Shown: positions 25,930 to 34,429 of the stretch, in pieces | Position numbering within the stretch: position 1 is the stretch's first letter | Layout: each line of letters starts with the position of its first letter | Assembly: GCF_004123835.1 (NCBI RefSeq) | Contig: NZ_MZMU01000028.1 | Location: 62,001 to 126,000, forward strand | Direction: 5' to 3' | Source: Rhizobium leguminosarum | GTDB lineage: Bacteria > Pseudomonadota > Alphaproteobacteria > Rhizobiales > Rhizobiaceae | DNA length: 64,000 bases | Translations under genes and position numbers: made by a program | Notes under the pieces: generated by a model | Told to the model about the DNA's origin: nothing | Database searches by the model: none | Seen by the model: the letters and a program-made list of their open reading frames with translations, nothing else

Positions 25930-26631
25930 ATGACGACCCCCTCCAAGTCCTGGATCGCCGATCTTCCGAAGGATCGTCTGATTGCCGAATTCTCCGTCTG
26001 GTCGGCCGAGCTCGTGCGTCTCGCGGATGATCTGGCGCGTGTCGATCCTCACGTCGACATCCTCCACATCGATGTCGCCGATGGCCATTTCGCGCCGGCA
26101 ATGTTATTTTTCCCTGATCTTGTTGCCGGTGTGCGCAAAGTTTCCTCGCGCCCGATCCATGTTCACCTGATGGTCGCCGACAGCATCCTGCTGTCGCAGA
26201 TCGAGCAGTTCGCCGATGCGGGCAGCGATCTGATCAGTCTTCATGTTGAAAACGACAGTGTCGCCGCTGAGGCTCTCGATCTTCTCGAGCGCCGCGGCGT
26301 CGCAGCCGGCATGGTGCTGAAGGTCGATACCGCCGTCGAGCGGGTCGAGAAATATGCTTCCCGGCTGAGTTTTGTGACGCTGCTCGGCACGGCGATCGGC
26401 GTGAAGGGCCAGGGCCTCGACGAGAAGGCCGGCGCGCGGCTTCAGCAGGCAAAGCAGATCATCGCCGGCTGCGGTGCGGCGCATCGGATCGTGCTTGCCG
26501 CCGACGGCGGTATTCGCGAGCACACCGTGCCTCTTCTGCGCCAGTCGGGTGCGGAAACGGTCGTTCTCGGTTCCCTGGCTTTCAATGCGCCGTCGCTCGA
26601 CGAGCGGATGGCATGGGTCCGCGCACTCTAG
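25930..26631 (+). CDS. Ribulose-phosphate 3-epimerase family protein
   Basis: A 233-residue TIM barrel of the Rpe/AlsE family, which epimerises ketose 5- or 6-phosphates at C3. The metal and acid-base motifs are visible as HIDVADGHFAP (Asp) and SLHVEND (His), with VHLMV between. The C-terminal phosphate-binding segment is LAADGGIRE and VVLGSLAFN. In ordinary Rpe the latter reads AGSAIF, and the second catalytic Asp is in VDGG; here it is ADGG. That, and the catabolic operon, favour a sugar-specific epimerase such as an allulose-phosphate type. The ATG lies four bases after the hydrolase stop. Confidence 0.87.
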   Translation: MTTPSKSWIADLPKDRLIAEFSVWSAELVRLADDLARVDPHVDILHIDVADGHFAPAMLFFPDLVAGVRKVSSRPIHVHLMVADSILLSQIEQFADAGSDLISLHVENDSVAAEALDLLERRGVAAGMVLKVDTAVERVEKYASRLSFVTLLGTAIGVKGQGLDEKAGARLQQAKQIIAGCGAAHRIVLAADGGIREHTVPLLRQSGAETVVLGSLAFNAPSLDERMAWVRAL

Positions 26632-26732
26632 AGCGGTTCAGCTTTTAAAGGAGGCGCAGAACCGCTCTGTCCTTTTGTTTTTACGCAATTCCGGACGGAA
26701 AACCGCTTCGCACTTTTCCTGGAATTGCTCTA
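26630..26732. repeat. RIME-like mosaic element (two palindromes)
   Basis: Left palindrome: AGAGCGGTTC at 26630-26639 and GAACCGCTCT at 26659-26668, exact. Right palindrome: AATTCCGGACGGAAAA paired imperfectly with TTTTCCTGGAATT, ending at CTCTA 26732. Organisation and roughly 100-base size fit the rhizobial intergenic mosaic elements (RIME). It overlaps the stop codon of the epimerase gene and separates it from the ROK kinase gene, so it may limit readthrough to the latter. Confidence 0.75.
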
Positions 26733-26747
26733 ACTCATGGTCTTCAC

Positions 26748-27704
26748 ATGCAGCAGATTGCTATTGGAATCGACCTCGGTGGGACGCAGGTGCGCGCTGC
26801 CCTCGTCGATGAGCAGGGCAGGATCCTGGCACGCGCAGCCGAACCGACGGATGCGCTGGCAGGCCCCGACCGCGTGCTCGCCCAAATCTGCGGCCTGACC
26901 GATGGACTGCTTGCAGCATCGAACCCCGCTTCGGTGGTGGGTGTTGGCGTATCCGCTCCGGGCCCGCTCGATACGGTCGCCGGTGTCGCCTCGAATATCC
27001 CGACCCTCTCCGGCTTTGTCGACTATCCGCTTAAGGCTGAGTTGCAGAAGCGGTTTCCGTTTCCGGTCGACCTCGAGAATGATGCGATTGCCGCTGCCAT
27101 CGGTGAGTGGCAGTTCGGAGTCGGCAAGGGGCTCGACAATTTGGTTTATGTCACCGTCAGCACTGGCATTGGCGGTGGCGCTGTGTCGGACGGTCGCGTC
27201 CTGCGCGGCCGCAAGGGCATGGCAGCCCATGTCGGGCACATGTCGGTCGTGCCGAACGGAGAGCTTTGCCCCTGCGGCAACAGGGGTTGTTTCGAGGCCT
27301 ACGGATCCGGAACGGCTTTTGCGCGCCGCGCCCAAATCAGGGCTGTGGAATCCAGCGGGACGACGATAGGCAGCGATGGCGGCGCCATCGACAGCCGCAG
27401 CGTTTTTGCGGCGGCAAGAAATGGCGATCGTCTCGCAAATCAACTGATCGACGAGGAAGCGGAAATTCTCGGTCGCGGCTTCACCAGCCTGATCCACATC
27501 TTCAGTCCCGATATCATCGTGATGGGAGGCGGTCTTTCCCACGAGTTCGACCGGCTGCAGCCCGGCATTCAAGGCTACATCACGCAATGGGCAATGCCGG
27601 CATTCAAGGATGTCAGGGTAATGCTGGCGGCATTGGATCAGAACTCGGGCCTCGTCGGCGCCGCGGCTCTGGCGTTTCTGACCGGTAAGGGCGTTCGGAC
27701 CTGA
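26748..27704 (+). CDS. ROK family sugar kinase
   Basis: A 318-residue ROK kinase without the N-terminal DNA-binding domain of ROK repressors. The ATP-binding phosphate loop is IGIDLGGTQVRAALVD at 5-20, the catalytic Asp lies in VDLENDAIAAA, and the zinc motif CPCGNRGCFEAYGSG is complete. Such enzymes phosphorylate glucose, N-acetylmannosamine, allose or fructose. It stands last in the sugar operon, after the mosaic element, and ends 26 bases before the converging DUF4112 gene. Confidence 0.92.
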   Translation: MQQIAIGIDLGGTQVRAALVDEQGRILARAAEPTDALAGPDRVLAQICGLTDGLLAASNPASVVGVGVSAPGPLDTVAGVASNIPTLSGFVDYPLKAELQKRFPFPVDLENDAIAAAIGEWQFGVGKGLDNLVYVTVSTGIGGGAVSDGRVLRGRKGMAAHVGHMSVVPNGELCPCGNRGCFEAYGSGTAFARRAQIRAVESSGTTIGSDGGAIDSRSVFAAARNGDRLANQLIDEEAEILGRGFTSLIHIFSPDIIVMGGGLSHEFDRLQPGIQGYITQWAMPAFKDVRVMLAALDQNSGLVGAAALAFLTGKGVRT

Positions 27705-27730
27705 TCCAACCCTCGAGGCGACAGGCCTCG

Positions 27731-28195
27731 TCAAATGCGCCGGTTGAGCTCATCTTCGCTGATGCCGAAGTGGTCGAGAATGATGCCGACGTTTCGACGA
27801 TGAGATTTGAAATAGACGTCGAAGATATCGCCAAGCAGGGGAACCGTTCCGCCGGCGGCGTCGATCCCGAGATTGACGGCCATGCGTGCAAGCTTGTGGC
27901 TGGGAATGCCGAGGCGTCTTGCCTCATCGATGATGAAAAGACCGATCAGGGATCCGGCAATGTCGCCGACGGCGGGGATGAGGCCGAGAATCGAGTCCGC
28001 GCCGATACGCACGCCGATGACAGGCAATCTGACTGCGGTATCCATCAGGCGCGCTATGCCGACGGCGCGCCGAATTCTTTCAAGTTCGATGGACGTCAGG
28101 TGTTTCGCGCTGGCGGAGGCTGGCATCAGCGACCTTTTGGCGCGAACGACCGTTCCGCCTCCTCGAATGAGGGCGCCGGAAGGATGTCGTCGCAT
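27731..28195 (-). CDS. DUF4112 domain protein
   Basis: A 154-residue protein matching the DUF4112 pattern: ARLMDTAVRLPVIGVRIGADSILGLIPAVGDIAGSLIGLFII-type segment followed by ARMAVNLGIDAAGGTVPLLGDIFDVYFKSHRRN. Two hydrophobic hairpins rich in Gly and Pro suggest membrane association. The role of the family is unknown. It is a single gene between the converging sugar operon and the ectoine locus; the N-terminal 25 residues may be shorter in reality, since no strong binding site marks the start. Confidence 0.85.
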   Translation of the reverse strand: MRRHPSGALIRGGGTVVRAKRSLMPASASAKHLTSIELERIRRAVGIARLMDTAVRLPVIGVRIGADSILGLIPAVGDIAGSLIGLFIIDEARRLGIPSHKLARMAVNLGIDAAGGTVPLLGDIFDVYFKSHRRNVGIILDHFGISEDELNRRI

Positions 28196-28296
28196 TGCTG
28201 CGAAATAGTCCGATGCAGCGAAAGCTCGGTGCCATCATGATTTTCCATTGCCGTGAAACGCTACAAACCCGATAAGGTTCGCCGCGAAAGCAAGGA

Positions 28297-29370
28297 TCAT
28301 CTCTCGTCGGGAACCACGACCAATTTGCCGACGAAGTTCTTCGCCATGAAATCGGTCTGTGCGCGGTGGAATTCCGACAGTGGATAGACGCCGCCGACGA
28401 GAGGCCGGATTTTTTTGCCTTCGATGTAGCCGACGATCCGACGAAAGTCGGCGCGGCTTCCCTGGCTAGAGCCGTGCAGCTCCAACTGCTTCAGATACAT
28501 GGTCCGCAAATCGAGCTGGACGACCGGGCCGGCGATGGCGCCGGCCGTCGTGTAGCGGCCTTCGGGGCGCAGGATCTTCAGGAGATCGTTGAACAGCGGT
28601 CCGCCGACGAGATCGGCGACGACATCGATCGGCTGGCCACGGCTAGCGGAATGGACGGCTTCGACCAGATCGCCCTTGCCGCGGGTCACGACCGCCTCGG
28701 CGCCGATATCGAGCATCGCCGCCTCCTTCCCACGCCCTGCGACCGCGATCGGGATGGCGCCGCGGGCCCGCGCGAGCTGGATGATCGCCGAGCCGACGCC
28801 GCCCGAGGCGCCGGTCACGAGGACGCGTTCACCGGCGACAAGCCTTGCCCGTTCCAGCATGCGCTCGCCGGTCAGATAGGCGCAGCAGAAGGTAGCGAGT
28901 TCGACGTCGGTCAGATCGGTTGCGACAACATGCGCGTTCTCGGCCGGCAGTGCCATGTATTCGGCATAACCGCCGTCGCGGCCATGGCCCATGTAATCGA
29001 TGTCGGCGAGGCTGTCGTCGTCGCGGTTATAGATCGAGAAGTCGACCATGACGCGTTCGCCGATGCGTTTGGGATTAACGCCGGCGCCGACGTCGACGAT
29101 ATGGCCGACCGTATCGGTGCCCTGAATGCGCGGGAATGTCAGCGTATTGCCTTGCCTGCGCCATGTGGAGACGGCGGAGGGATCGTCCTCGGTGCCATAG
29201 GCGCCTTGGCGGACCCAGACGTCGGTATTGTTCATGCCGCAGGCCGTGACGCGGATCAGAACCTCGCCGTCCGCGGGTCTCGGGACGGGCACGTTCATGC
29301 TATAGACGAGCTTGTCCAAACCGCCATGGCCGGTGAGCAATACGGCCGCCATCTTTTCCGGGATCGTCAT
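28297..29370 (-). CDS. Medium-chain alcohol dehydrogenase/quinone oxidoreductase (MDR family)
   Basis: A 357-residue MDR-fold NAD(P)H oxidoreductase: GroES-like N-terminal domain to about 160, then a Rossmann domain with VLVTGASGGVGSAIIQLARARGA and the VVDLVGG-type strand. The structural and catalytic zinc cysteines of true alcohol dehydrogenases are absent, as in zeta-crystallin-like quinone reductases. It lies 14 bases downstream of doeD and so is probably the last gene of the asnC-doeC-doeD unit; a role in ectoine breakdown is not established for it. Confidence 0.88.
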   Translation of the reverse strand: MTIPEKMAAVLLTGHGGLDKLVYSMNVPVPRPADGEVLIRVTACGMNNTDVWVRQGAYGTEDDPSAVSTWRRQGNTLTFPRIQGTDTVGHIVDVGAGVNPKRIGERVMVDFSIYNRDDDSLADIDYMGHGRDGGYAEYMALPAENAHVVATDLTDVELATFCCAYLTGERMLERARLVAGERVLVTGASGGVGSAIIQLARARGAIPIAVAGRGKEAAMLDIGAEAVVTRGKGDLVEAVHSASRGQPIDVVADLVGGPLFNDLLKILRPEGRYTTAGAIAGPVVQLDLRTMYLKQLELHGSSQGSRADFRRIVGYIEGKKIRPLVGGVYPLSEFHRAQTDFMAKNFVGKLVVVPDER

Positions 29371-29384
29371 ACCGCTCTTTTCCT

Positions 29385-30764
29385 TCAGATGTTCTTGAAG
29401 ACGGTTTCGATCGCATCCGCCGCGGCCTTGACCACGATGTCGGCCTCCTCGCGGGTCAGGCAGAGCGGCGGGGCGAAGCCGAGGATGTCGCCCTGCGGCA
29501 TGGCGCGACCGATGACGCCGCGTTCGAGGAGGGCAGAGGCGACCTGCGGGCCGATCTTGCGGCCGGCATCGAAGAACGTGCGGTCGGCCTTGTCCTCGAC
29601 GAATTCGACGGCCGCCATCAGCCCGTCGCCGCGGACTTCGCCGACGTTTCGGTGGCCGCCGACGGCTTTTGCGAGTTCCGAGCGGAAATAGGCGCCGGTC
29701 GTGCCGGCATTCTCGACAATGCCGAGTTCATCGATCAGTTCGAGATTGGCAATGCCTGCGGCAGCACAGATCGGATGGGCGGAATAGGTCCAGCCGTGCC
29801 CGATCGCGCCCAGCTGATCGGAACCCTGCACCAGAACTTGCCAGATCTTGTTCGAAACGATCGTGCCGGAAAGGGGAGCGTAGGCCGAGGTCAGGCCCTT
29901 GGCGATGGTGATGAGGTCCGGCTTCATGCCGTAATGGTCCGAGCCGAACATTGTGCCGAGACGGCCGAAGCCGGTGACGACTTCATCGGCGACGAGCAGG
30001 ATGTCATATTTGTCGAGCACGGCCTGGATCTTCTGCCAGTAGGTTTTCGGCGGCGGCACGATACCGCCGGTGCCGAGGATGGGTTCGCCGATGAAGGCGG
30101 CGATCGTTTCCGGGCCTTCGGCGATGATCATCTCCTCGAGCTTGTCGGCGCAATATTGCGAGAACTGCTCCTCGCTCATCGACCGGTCGGGGCGGCGGAA
30201 ATAATAGGGTGCTTCGGTGTGCAGCACCGGCGCCCGCGGCAGATCGAAAGCGTTGTGAAAGAGCGCAAGGCCGGTGAGGCTGCCGGTCATGACGCCGGAG
30301 CCGTGATAACCGCGCCAGCGCGAGATGATCTTCTTCTTTTCCGGACGGCCGAGAATGTTGTTGTAATACCAGATGAGCTTGATGTTGGTCTCGTTGGCAT
30401 CCGAGCCAGAGAGACCGAAATAGACGCGGCTCATGCCGGCGGGCGCGCGGTCGATGATCATCTTCGACAGCGTAATCGAGGTTTCCGTGCCGTGGCCGAC
30501 ATAGGCATGGTAATAAGCGAGGTTCTTCGCCTGTTCGGCGATCGCATCGGCAATCTTCTGGCGGCCGTAGCCGACATTGACGCAATAGAGGCCGGCAAAG
30601 GCGTCGAGGCTTTTGCGGCCTGTCGTGTCGGTGATGTAGACGCCTTCGCCGCCGGCAACGACGCGGGTCGGCGTCTCGCCGCGGGCATGCCCGCCCATAT
30701 GGGTCGATGGGTGGAAGAAGTGATCGCGGTCCCAGGCGGTGAGTTCGTTGCTTCTGTCGAGCAT
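29385..30764 (-). CDS. doeD: Diaminobutyrate aminotransferase of ectoine catabolism (DoeD-like)
   Basis: Class III PLP aminotransferase, 459 residues. The PLP lysine is in ITIAKGLTSAYAPLSG, the Asp that contacts the pyridine nitrogen is in LLVADEVVTGFGR, and SGSDANETNIKL binds the cofactor phosphate. In ectoine catabolism DoeD moves the gamma-amino group of 2,4-diaminobutyrate to give aspartate semialdehyde. The assignment rests on context: it lies between doeC and an MDR gene, opposite ehu-eut. Other omega-transaminases look similar, so the reaction is inferred. Confidence 0.87.
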   Translation of the reverse strand: MLDRSNELTAWDRDHFFHPSTHMGGHARGETPTRVVAGGEGVYITDTTGRKSLDAFAGLYCVNVGYGRQKIADAIAEQAKNLAYYHAYVGHGTETSITLSKMIIDRAPAGMSRVYFGLSGSDANETNIKLIWYYNNILGRPEKKKIISRWRGYHGSGVMTGSLTGLALFHNAFDLPRAPVLHTEAPYYFRRPDRSMSEEQFSQYCADKLEEMIIAEGPETIAAFIGEPILGTGGIVPPPKTYWQKIQAVLDKYDILLVADEVVTGFGRLGTMFGSDHYGMKPDLITIAKGLTSAYAPLSGTIVSNKIWQVLVQGSDQLGAIGHGWTYSAHPICAAAGIANLELIDELGIVENAGTTGAYFRSELAKAVGGHRNVGEVRGDGLMAAVEFVEDKADRTFFDAGRKIGPQVASALLERGVIGRAMPQGDILGFAPPLCLTREEADIVVKAAADAIETVFKNI

Positions 30765-30793
30765 GTCTAGCCTCTTTCTTGAAATGGGGCGGC

Positions 30794-32290
30794 TCAGGCG
30801 GCCGTATCGATGCAGAGATATTTGAGCTCGGTGAAGGCCTCGAGCCCGTGGCGTGAACCTTCGCGGCCGAGACCGGACTGCTTCCAGCCGCCGAAGGGAA
30901 TGGGCCCGCCGGTGATCTTCACCCGGTTGACAGCCACCATGCCGTATTCCAGTGCGCGGCCAAGCCGCATCTGGCGGGCGCCGTTTTCTGTGACGATATA
31001 GGCGATGAGGCCGTATTCGCTATCGTTGGCGCGGGCGACGACCTCGTCTTCCGTATCGAAGGCGGTAATGGCCGCTACAGGCCCGAAAGTCTCCTCGCGC
31101 ATGATCAGCGCATCCGCCGGCACATCGGTCAACAGCGTCGGCTCATAGAAAAGCCGGCCGGCCTTGTGACGCTTGCCGCCGGTGACGAGCCGTGCGCCAT
31201 GTCCCAGCGCGTCGGCGACCTGTTCCTCGACCTTGGCGACGGCGCGTTCATGCATCAGCGGCCCGATCTCGGCGCCATCCTCGAGCCCTGGACCAACCTT
31301 CAGTTCGGCAATGCGGTCTGCGAAGGCCTTGGTAAAGCCATCGGCGATCCGCCGCTGGACGAAAATGCGATTGGCGGCGAGGCAATCCTGGCCTGATGTG
31401 GCAAACTTGGCGTTGACGGCGATCTCGACCGCCTTTTCGATATCGGCGTCGTCGAAGATGATCAGCGGAGCGTGGCCGCCGAGTTCCATCACCAATTGCT
31501 TCAGGGTCGGTGCGCATTGGGCGGCGATCAGCCGTCCGATTCCGGTGGAGCCGGTGAAGCTCATGGCGCGCACGCGGACATCGGCACACATCCGTCCGAC
31601 GATCGTTGCGGCATTGCCGGTGACCACGTTGAAGACGCCGGCCGGAATGCGGGCCCTTTCGCCGAGCTCGGCAAGCGCAAGTGCCGAAAGCGGCGTCTCG
31701 GAAGAGGGGTGGGCGACAACCGTACAGCCGGCGGCCAGCGCTGCGGCAGCCTTTCGGGTGAGCATGGCAGAGGGGAAGTTCCAGGGCGTGACGATGCCGA
31801 CGACGCCGAGCGCCTCGCGCCGGACGATCATTTCCGCGCCGGGCAGATGGCTGGTGACGCTCTCGGCGTTCAGCCGTTTGCCTTCCTCGGCATACCATTC
31901 GACGAAAGAGGCGGCGTAGTCGATCTCGCCACGCGATTCCGCGATCGGCTTGCCCTGTTCGAGCGTCATGATCAGCGCCAGATCCTCCTTGGCCGCCAGC
32001 ATCAGCTCAAACCATTTGCGCAGGATCGCCGCGCGGCTCTGCGGCAGCATCGCGCGCCATGCGGCAAAAGCCTCCGACGCCGCATCGATCGCTACCGCCG
32101 TCTCATCGGCGCCAAGGCTTGCAACCCAGGCCAGCGTCGCCGGTGAGGCGGGATCCGAGACCTCGAAACTTTTCCCTGATTTGCCGGCGATCCATCGGCC
32201 GCCGACATAGGCCAGATCGCGCAGGAGATGACGGTCGGCAAGCCGCGACAGCGCGTCATGATAGGCGGGGCGGGCAAAGACGGCGGTCAT
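30794..32290 (-). CDS. doeC: Aspartate-semialdehyde dehydrogenase of ectoine catabolism (DoeC-like, SSADH family)
   Basis: Aldehyde dehydrogenase of 498 residues with the GIVTPWNFPSAM motif, NAD site FTGSTGIGR, catalytic Glu in MELGGHAP and catalytic Cys in SGQDCLAANR. I start at ATG 32290, eight bases after GAGGAG; ATG 32296 is too close to it. By family it resembles succinate-semialdehyde dehydrogenase. Next to doeD and the ehu-eut genes it should oxidise aspartate semialdehyde to aspartate. Its upstream region carries three phased boxes at 32339-32412. Confidence 0.87.
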   Translation of the reverse strand: MTAVFARPAYHDALSRLADRHLLRDLAYVGGRWIAGKSGKSFEVSDPASPATLAWVASLGADETAVAIDAASEAFAAWRAMLPQSRAAILRKWFELMLAAKEDLALIMTLEQGKPIAESRGEIDYAASFVEWYAEEGKRLNAESVTSHLPGAEMIVRREALGVVGIVTPWNFPSAMLTRKAAAALAAGCTVVAHPSSETPLSALALAELGERARIPAGVFNVVTGNAATIVGRMCADVRVRAMSFTGSTGIGRLIAAQCAPTLKQLVMELGGHAPLIIFDDADIEKAVEIAVNAKFATSGQDCLAANRIFVQRRIADGFTKAFADRIAELKVGPGLEDGAEIGPLMHERAVAKVEEQVADALGHGARLVTGGKRHKAGRLFYEPTLLTDVPADALIMREETFGPVAAITAFDTEDEVVARANDSEYGLIAYIVTENGARQMRLGRALEYGMVAVNRVKITGGPIPFGGWKQSGLGREGSRHGLEAFTELKYLCIDTAA

Positions 32291-32338
32291 GTCCATTCTC
32301 CTCGTGGCGGTTGACGTCAGTCTTCCACGGGAGCGGGC

Positions 32339-32412
32339 GAGAGATTGTCTGTTGGCGGATGCGAAAAGAGAGAGATGGTCTAAAGGACGGCGGCTTTGCA
32401 GAGAGATTGTCT
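32339..32412. promoter_or_regulatory. Three GAGAGATTGTCT boxes at exact 31-bp spacing upstream of doeC
   Basis: GAGAGATTGTCT at 32339-32350 and 32401-32412 are identical, and GAGAGATGGTCT at 32370-32381 differs by one base. Starts are 31 bases apart each time, about three helical turns, so all three face the same side of the DNA. The 31-base units are otherwise unrelated, which argues for binding sites and not for a tandem duplication. The last box overlaps the asnC stop codon. The probable binder is the AsnC/Lrp protein or EnuR. Confidence 0.7.
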
Positions 32413-32908
32413 ACGGCGAGGGCTGTTCTTCGCCGGCGGCAGTGAAGGAGGAGACCGGAAGGACTGTTTCCTCCTTTACCGTCTTTGTGACGATGTAGGT
32501 GAAGTAGCGGTCGATGCCGAGTTCGCGGTCGAGAAGCCCGTCGACCAGCCGCTGATAGGCGTCGATATCGGGCGCGATGATCTTCAGAATGTAATCGACG
32601 CCGCCGCCGACCGACCAGCAGGCAACGATCTCCGGGATTGCGCCGATGGCGCGCTCGAAGCGCTCGAAATCCGTCTGGCGATGATTGGCGAGCGTCACTT
32701 CCATCATCACGCTGGCGACCGGCGCGATGCGCCGCGGCGCGATGCGTGCGTGGTAACCTGTGATGATGCCGGCCTTTTCGAGCTTGCGCAGCCGCATCCA
32801 GCACGGCGTCGGCGACAGTCCGGCCTTTTCGGCCAGCGCCAGTTTGGTGATGCGGCCGTCGCGCTGGACGGCGTCGAGAATGCGCAGGTCGATGGCGTCG
32901 AGCTTCAT
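32411..32908 (-). CDS. AsnC/Lrp family regulator of ectoine catabolism (DoeX/AsnR-like)
   Basis: A 165-residue Lrp/AsnC protein: N-terminal helix-turn-helix (LDAIDLRILDAVQRDGRIT, then LALAEKAGLSPTPCWMRLRKLEKAGII) and a RAM effector domain (ASVMMEVTLANHRQTDFERFERAI onward). Such a regulator accompanies ectoine breakdown genes in many proteobacteria. It is the first gene of the leftward unit, divergent from enuR, with doeC 120 bases downstream. It extends some 15 residues past the usual RAM end. Confidence 0.92.
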   Translation of the reverse strand: MKLDAIDLRILDAVQRDGRITKLALAEKAGLSPTPCWMRLRKLEKAGIITGYHARIAPRRIAPVASVMMEVTLANHRQTDFERFERAIGAIPEIVACWSVGGGVDYILKIIAPDIDAYQRLVDGLLDRELGIDRYFTYIVTKTVKEETVLPVSSFTAAGEEQPSP

Positions 32909-32949
32909 GGTGCCTTCTTAAGAAGAAATCATTTCAAACGCAGGGAAAA

Positions 32950-32977
32950 GACAATGGGAGCGCATTTTTGCATTGTC
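32950..32977. promoter_or_regulatory. Inverted repeat GACAATG...CATTGTC between asnC and enuR
   Basis: GACAATG at 32950-32956 and CATTGTC at 32971-32977 form a perfect 7-bp inverted repeat in the 100-base divergent region. It shares the ATTGTC core with the boxes upstream of doeC and ehuA. A possible enuR promoter (TTGAAC 32980-32985, 16 bases, TAAAAT 33002-33007) lies just after it and leaves almost no leader before ATG 33009. Confidence 0.6.
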
Positions 32978-33008
32978 AATTGAACTGATTTTCAGCAGTG
33001 TTAAAATC

Positions 33009-34394
33009 ATGACAAAGTGGCGCCCCGATCCCTCGCAACTCCGCCGTCCGGCCTATCTCTCGCTTGCCGAGCAAATCGCAAACGCGATCACGGACGGCAA
33101 GCTCACCGACGGCGCACAATTGCCGCCGCACCGGAAGATGGCGGATGATCTGCATCTCTCGGTGCAGACGGTCAGCCGCGCCTATGACGAGTTGATCCGG
33201 CGGGGGCTGATATCCGGCGAAATCGGACGCGGCAGCTTCGTCCAGACCAGGCCGCGTGAGCCGGAGCCGCCGTATCTGCCGGAACGGCTGGGCGAAGTGA
33301 TCGATCTGTCGATCCTGAAGCCGGTCTGCGAGCAGATCCATTTGGAAAGGCTGCGGCAGGCCTTCGGCTGGCTTTCGGAAAACCTGCCCTCCAGCTCCGC
33401 CCTTTCCTTCAGGCCGAACATGGTGTTTCCGCGCCACCGTGCCGTCGCCACGGAATGGCTGGCGCGCTGCGGGCTGGAGGTATCGCCGCTGAACATCAGC
33501 GTGACGAATGGTGCGACATCGGGCATGACGGTGGCGCTGATGAGCGTCGCCCCGCCCGGCTCGACGGTTGCGACCGAAGCGATCAGCCATCACACGCTCG
33601 TTCCGCTCTCCACCTATCTCGGTCTGCACCTGGAAGGGCTGGCGATCGACGAGGAGGGCATGATCCCCGAAGCACTGGACGAAGCCTGCCGGAAGGGACC
33701 GATCCGGGCAATCTTCCTGCAGCCCTCGGTGATCAACCCGATGGCGGCGCTGATGAGCGCGGAGCGCAGGCAGGCGCTTGCCACCGTCGCTGCGAAACAT
33801 GATATCGCGATCATCGAAAACGACATTCTCGGCCCGATGGTCGAGGGTCGTGCGCCGCCGATCGCCGCGTTTGCGCCGGAACGGACACTCTACGTCACGA
33901 GCTTCACCAAGATTACCGTTCCTGGTTTGCGGATCGGCTATCTCACCGCGCCCGACCGTTATGTCGCCGCCGTCGCCAACCGGCATCTCGTCTCCAACTG
34001 GATGGCGACGCCTGCCATGGCCGAGATCGCCACCCGCTGGGTCAGCGACGGCACGGCGATGGAACTGGTCAACTGGCAGCGCCGCGCCCTTTTGAGCCGG
34101 CACGCGATCGCGGCGGAGATGCTGGCCGGCCTACCGTACCGTGCGCACCCGCAAAGCCTGCACGTCTGGCTGCCGCTCTCCGGCAATCATACGGAAGACG
34201 GTTTCGTATCGCAGGCAAGACTGCGCGGCGTGGCGATCGCGCCCGGCAAATCGTTCCGCACCGGCGATCAGGGCTGGACGCCGGCCGTACGCATCTCGCT
34301 TGGTTCGACGACCGAAAGCGAGCTGCGGACCGGGCTCGGCATCGTCGCCTCATTGGCGCTAGGGAATCCGGAAGAGCTGCTGCTTGCGATCTGA
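33009..34394 (+). CDS. enuR: MocR-type GntR/aminotransferase regulator (EnuR-like)
   Basis: A 461-residue fusion of a GntR winged helix (about 18-85, LSLAEQIANAITDGKL to RGSFVQTRP) and a fold-type I aminotransferase domain that binds PLP. The internal-aldimine lysine is in YVTSFTKITVPGLRIGYL, and the cofactor-contacting Asp in AIIENDILGPM. EnuR represses ectoine uptake and breakdown genes and is released by catabolites bound at PLP. ATG 33009 is chosen because the GntR domain begins right after; an upstream in-frame TTG (32973) is unlikely. The ehu-eut operon follows after 122 bases. Confidence 0.9.
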   Translation: MTKWRPDPSQLRRPAYLSLAEQIANAITDGKLTDGAQLPPHRKMADDLHLSVQTVSRAYDELIRRGLISGEIGRGSFVQTRPREPEPPYLPERLGEVIDLSILKPVCEQIHLERLRQAFGWLSENLPSSSALSFRPNMVFPRHRAVATEWLARCGLEVSPLNISVTNGATSGMTVALMSVAPPGSTVATEAISHHTLVPLSTYLGLHLEGLAIDEEGMIPEALDEACRKGPIRAIFLQPSVINPMAALMSAERRQALATVAAKHDIAIIENDILGPMVEGRAPPIAAFAPERTLYVTSFTKITVPGLRIGYLTAPDRYVAAVANRHLVSNWMATPAMAEIATRWVSDGTAMELVNWQRRALLSRHAIAAEMLAGLPYRAHPQSLHVWLPLSGNHTEDGFVSQARLRGVAIAPGKSFRTGDQGWTPAVRISLGSTTESELRTGLGIVASLALGNPEELLLAI

Positions 34395-34429
34395 TGCAAA
34401 TGCCTTGCGTTTGAGCATGCGCAGAATAA

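Noticed and set aside
28366..29691. Plus-strand frame of 441 codons opposite the MDR gene
   Set aside because: It mirrors the MDR and aminotransferase genes; no motif, no binding site.
30794..32290. gabD (succinate-semialdehyde dehydrogenase) as final name
   Set aside because: The family match is good, but the position between asnC and doeD in an ectoine locus favours aspartate semialdehyde as substrate.
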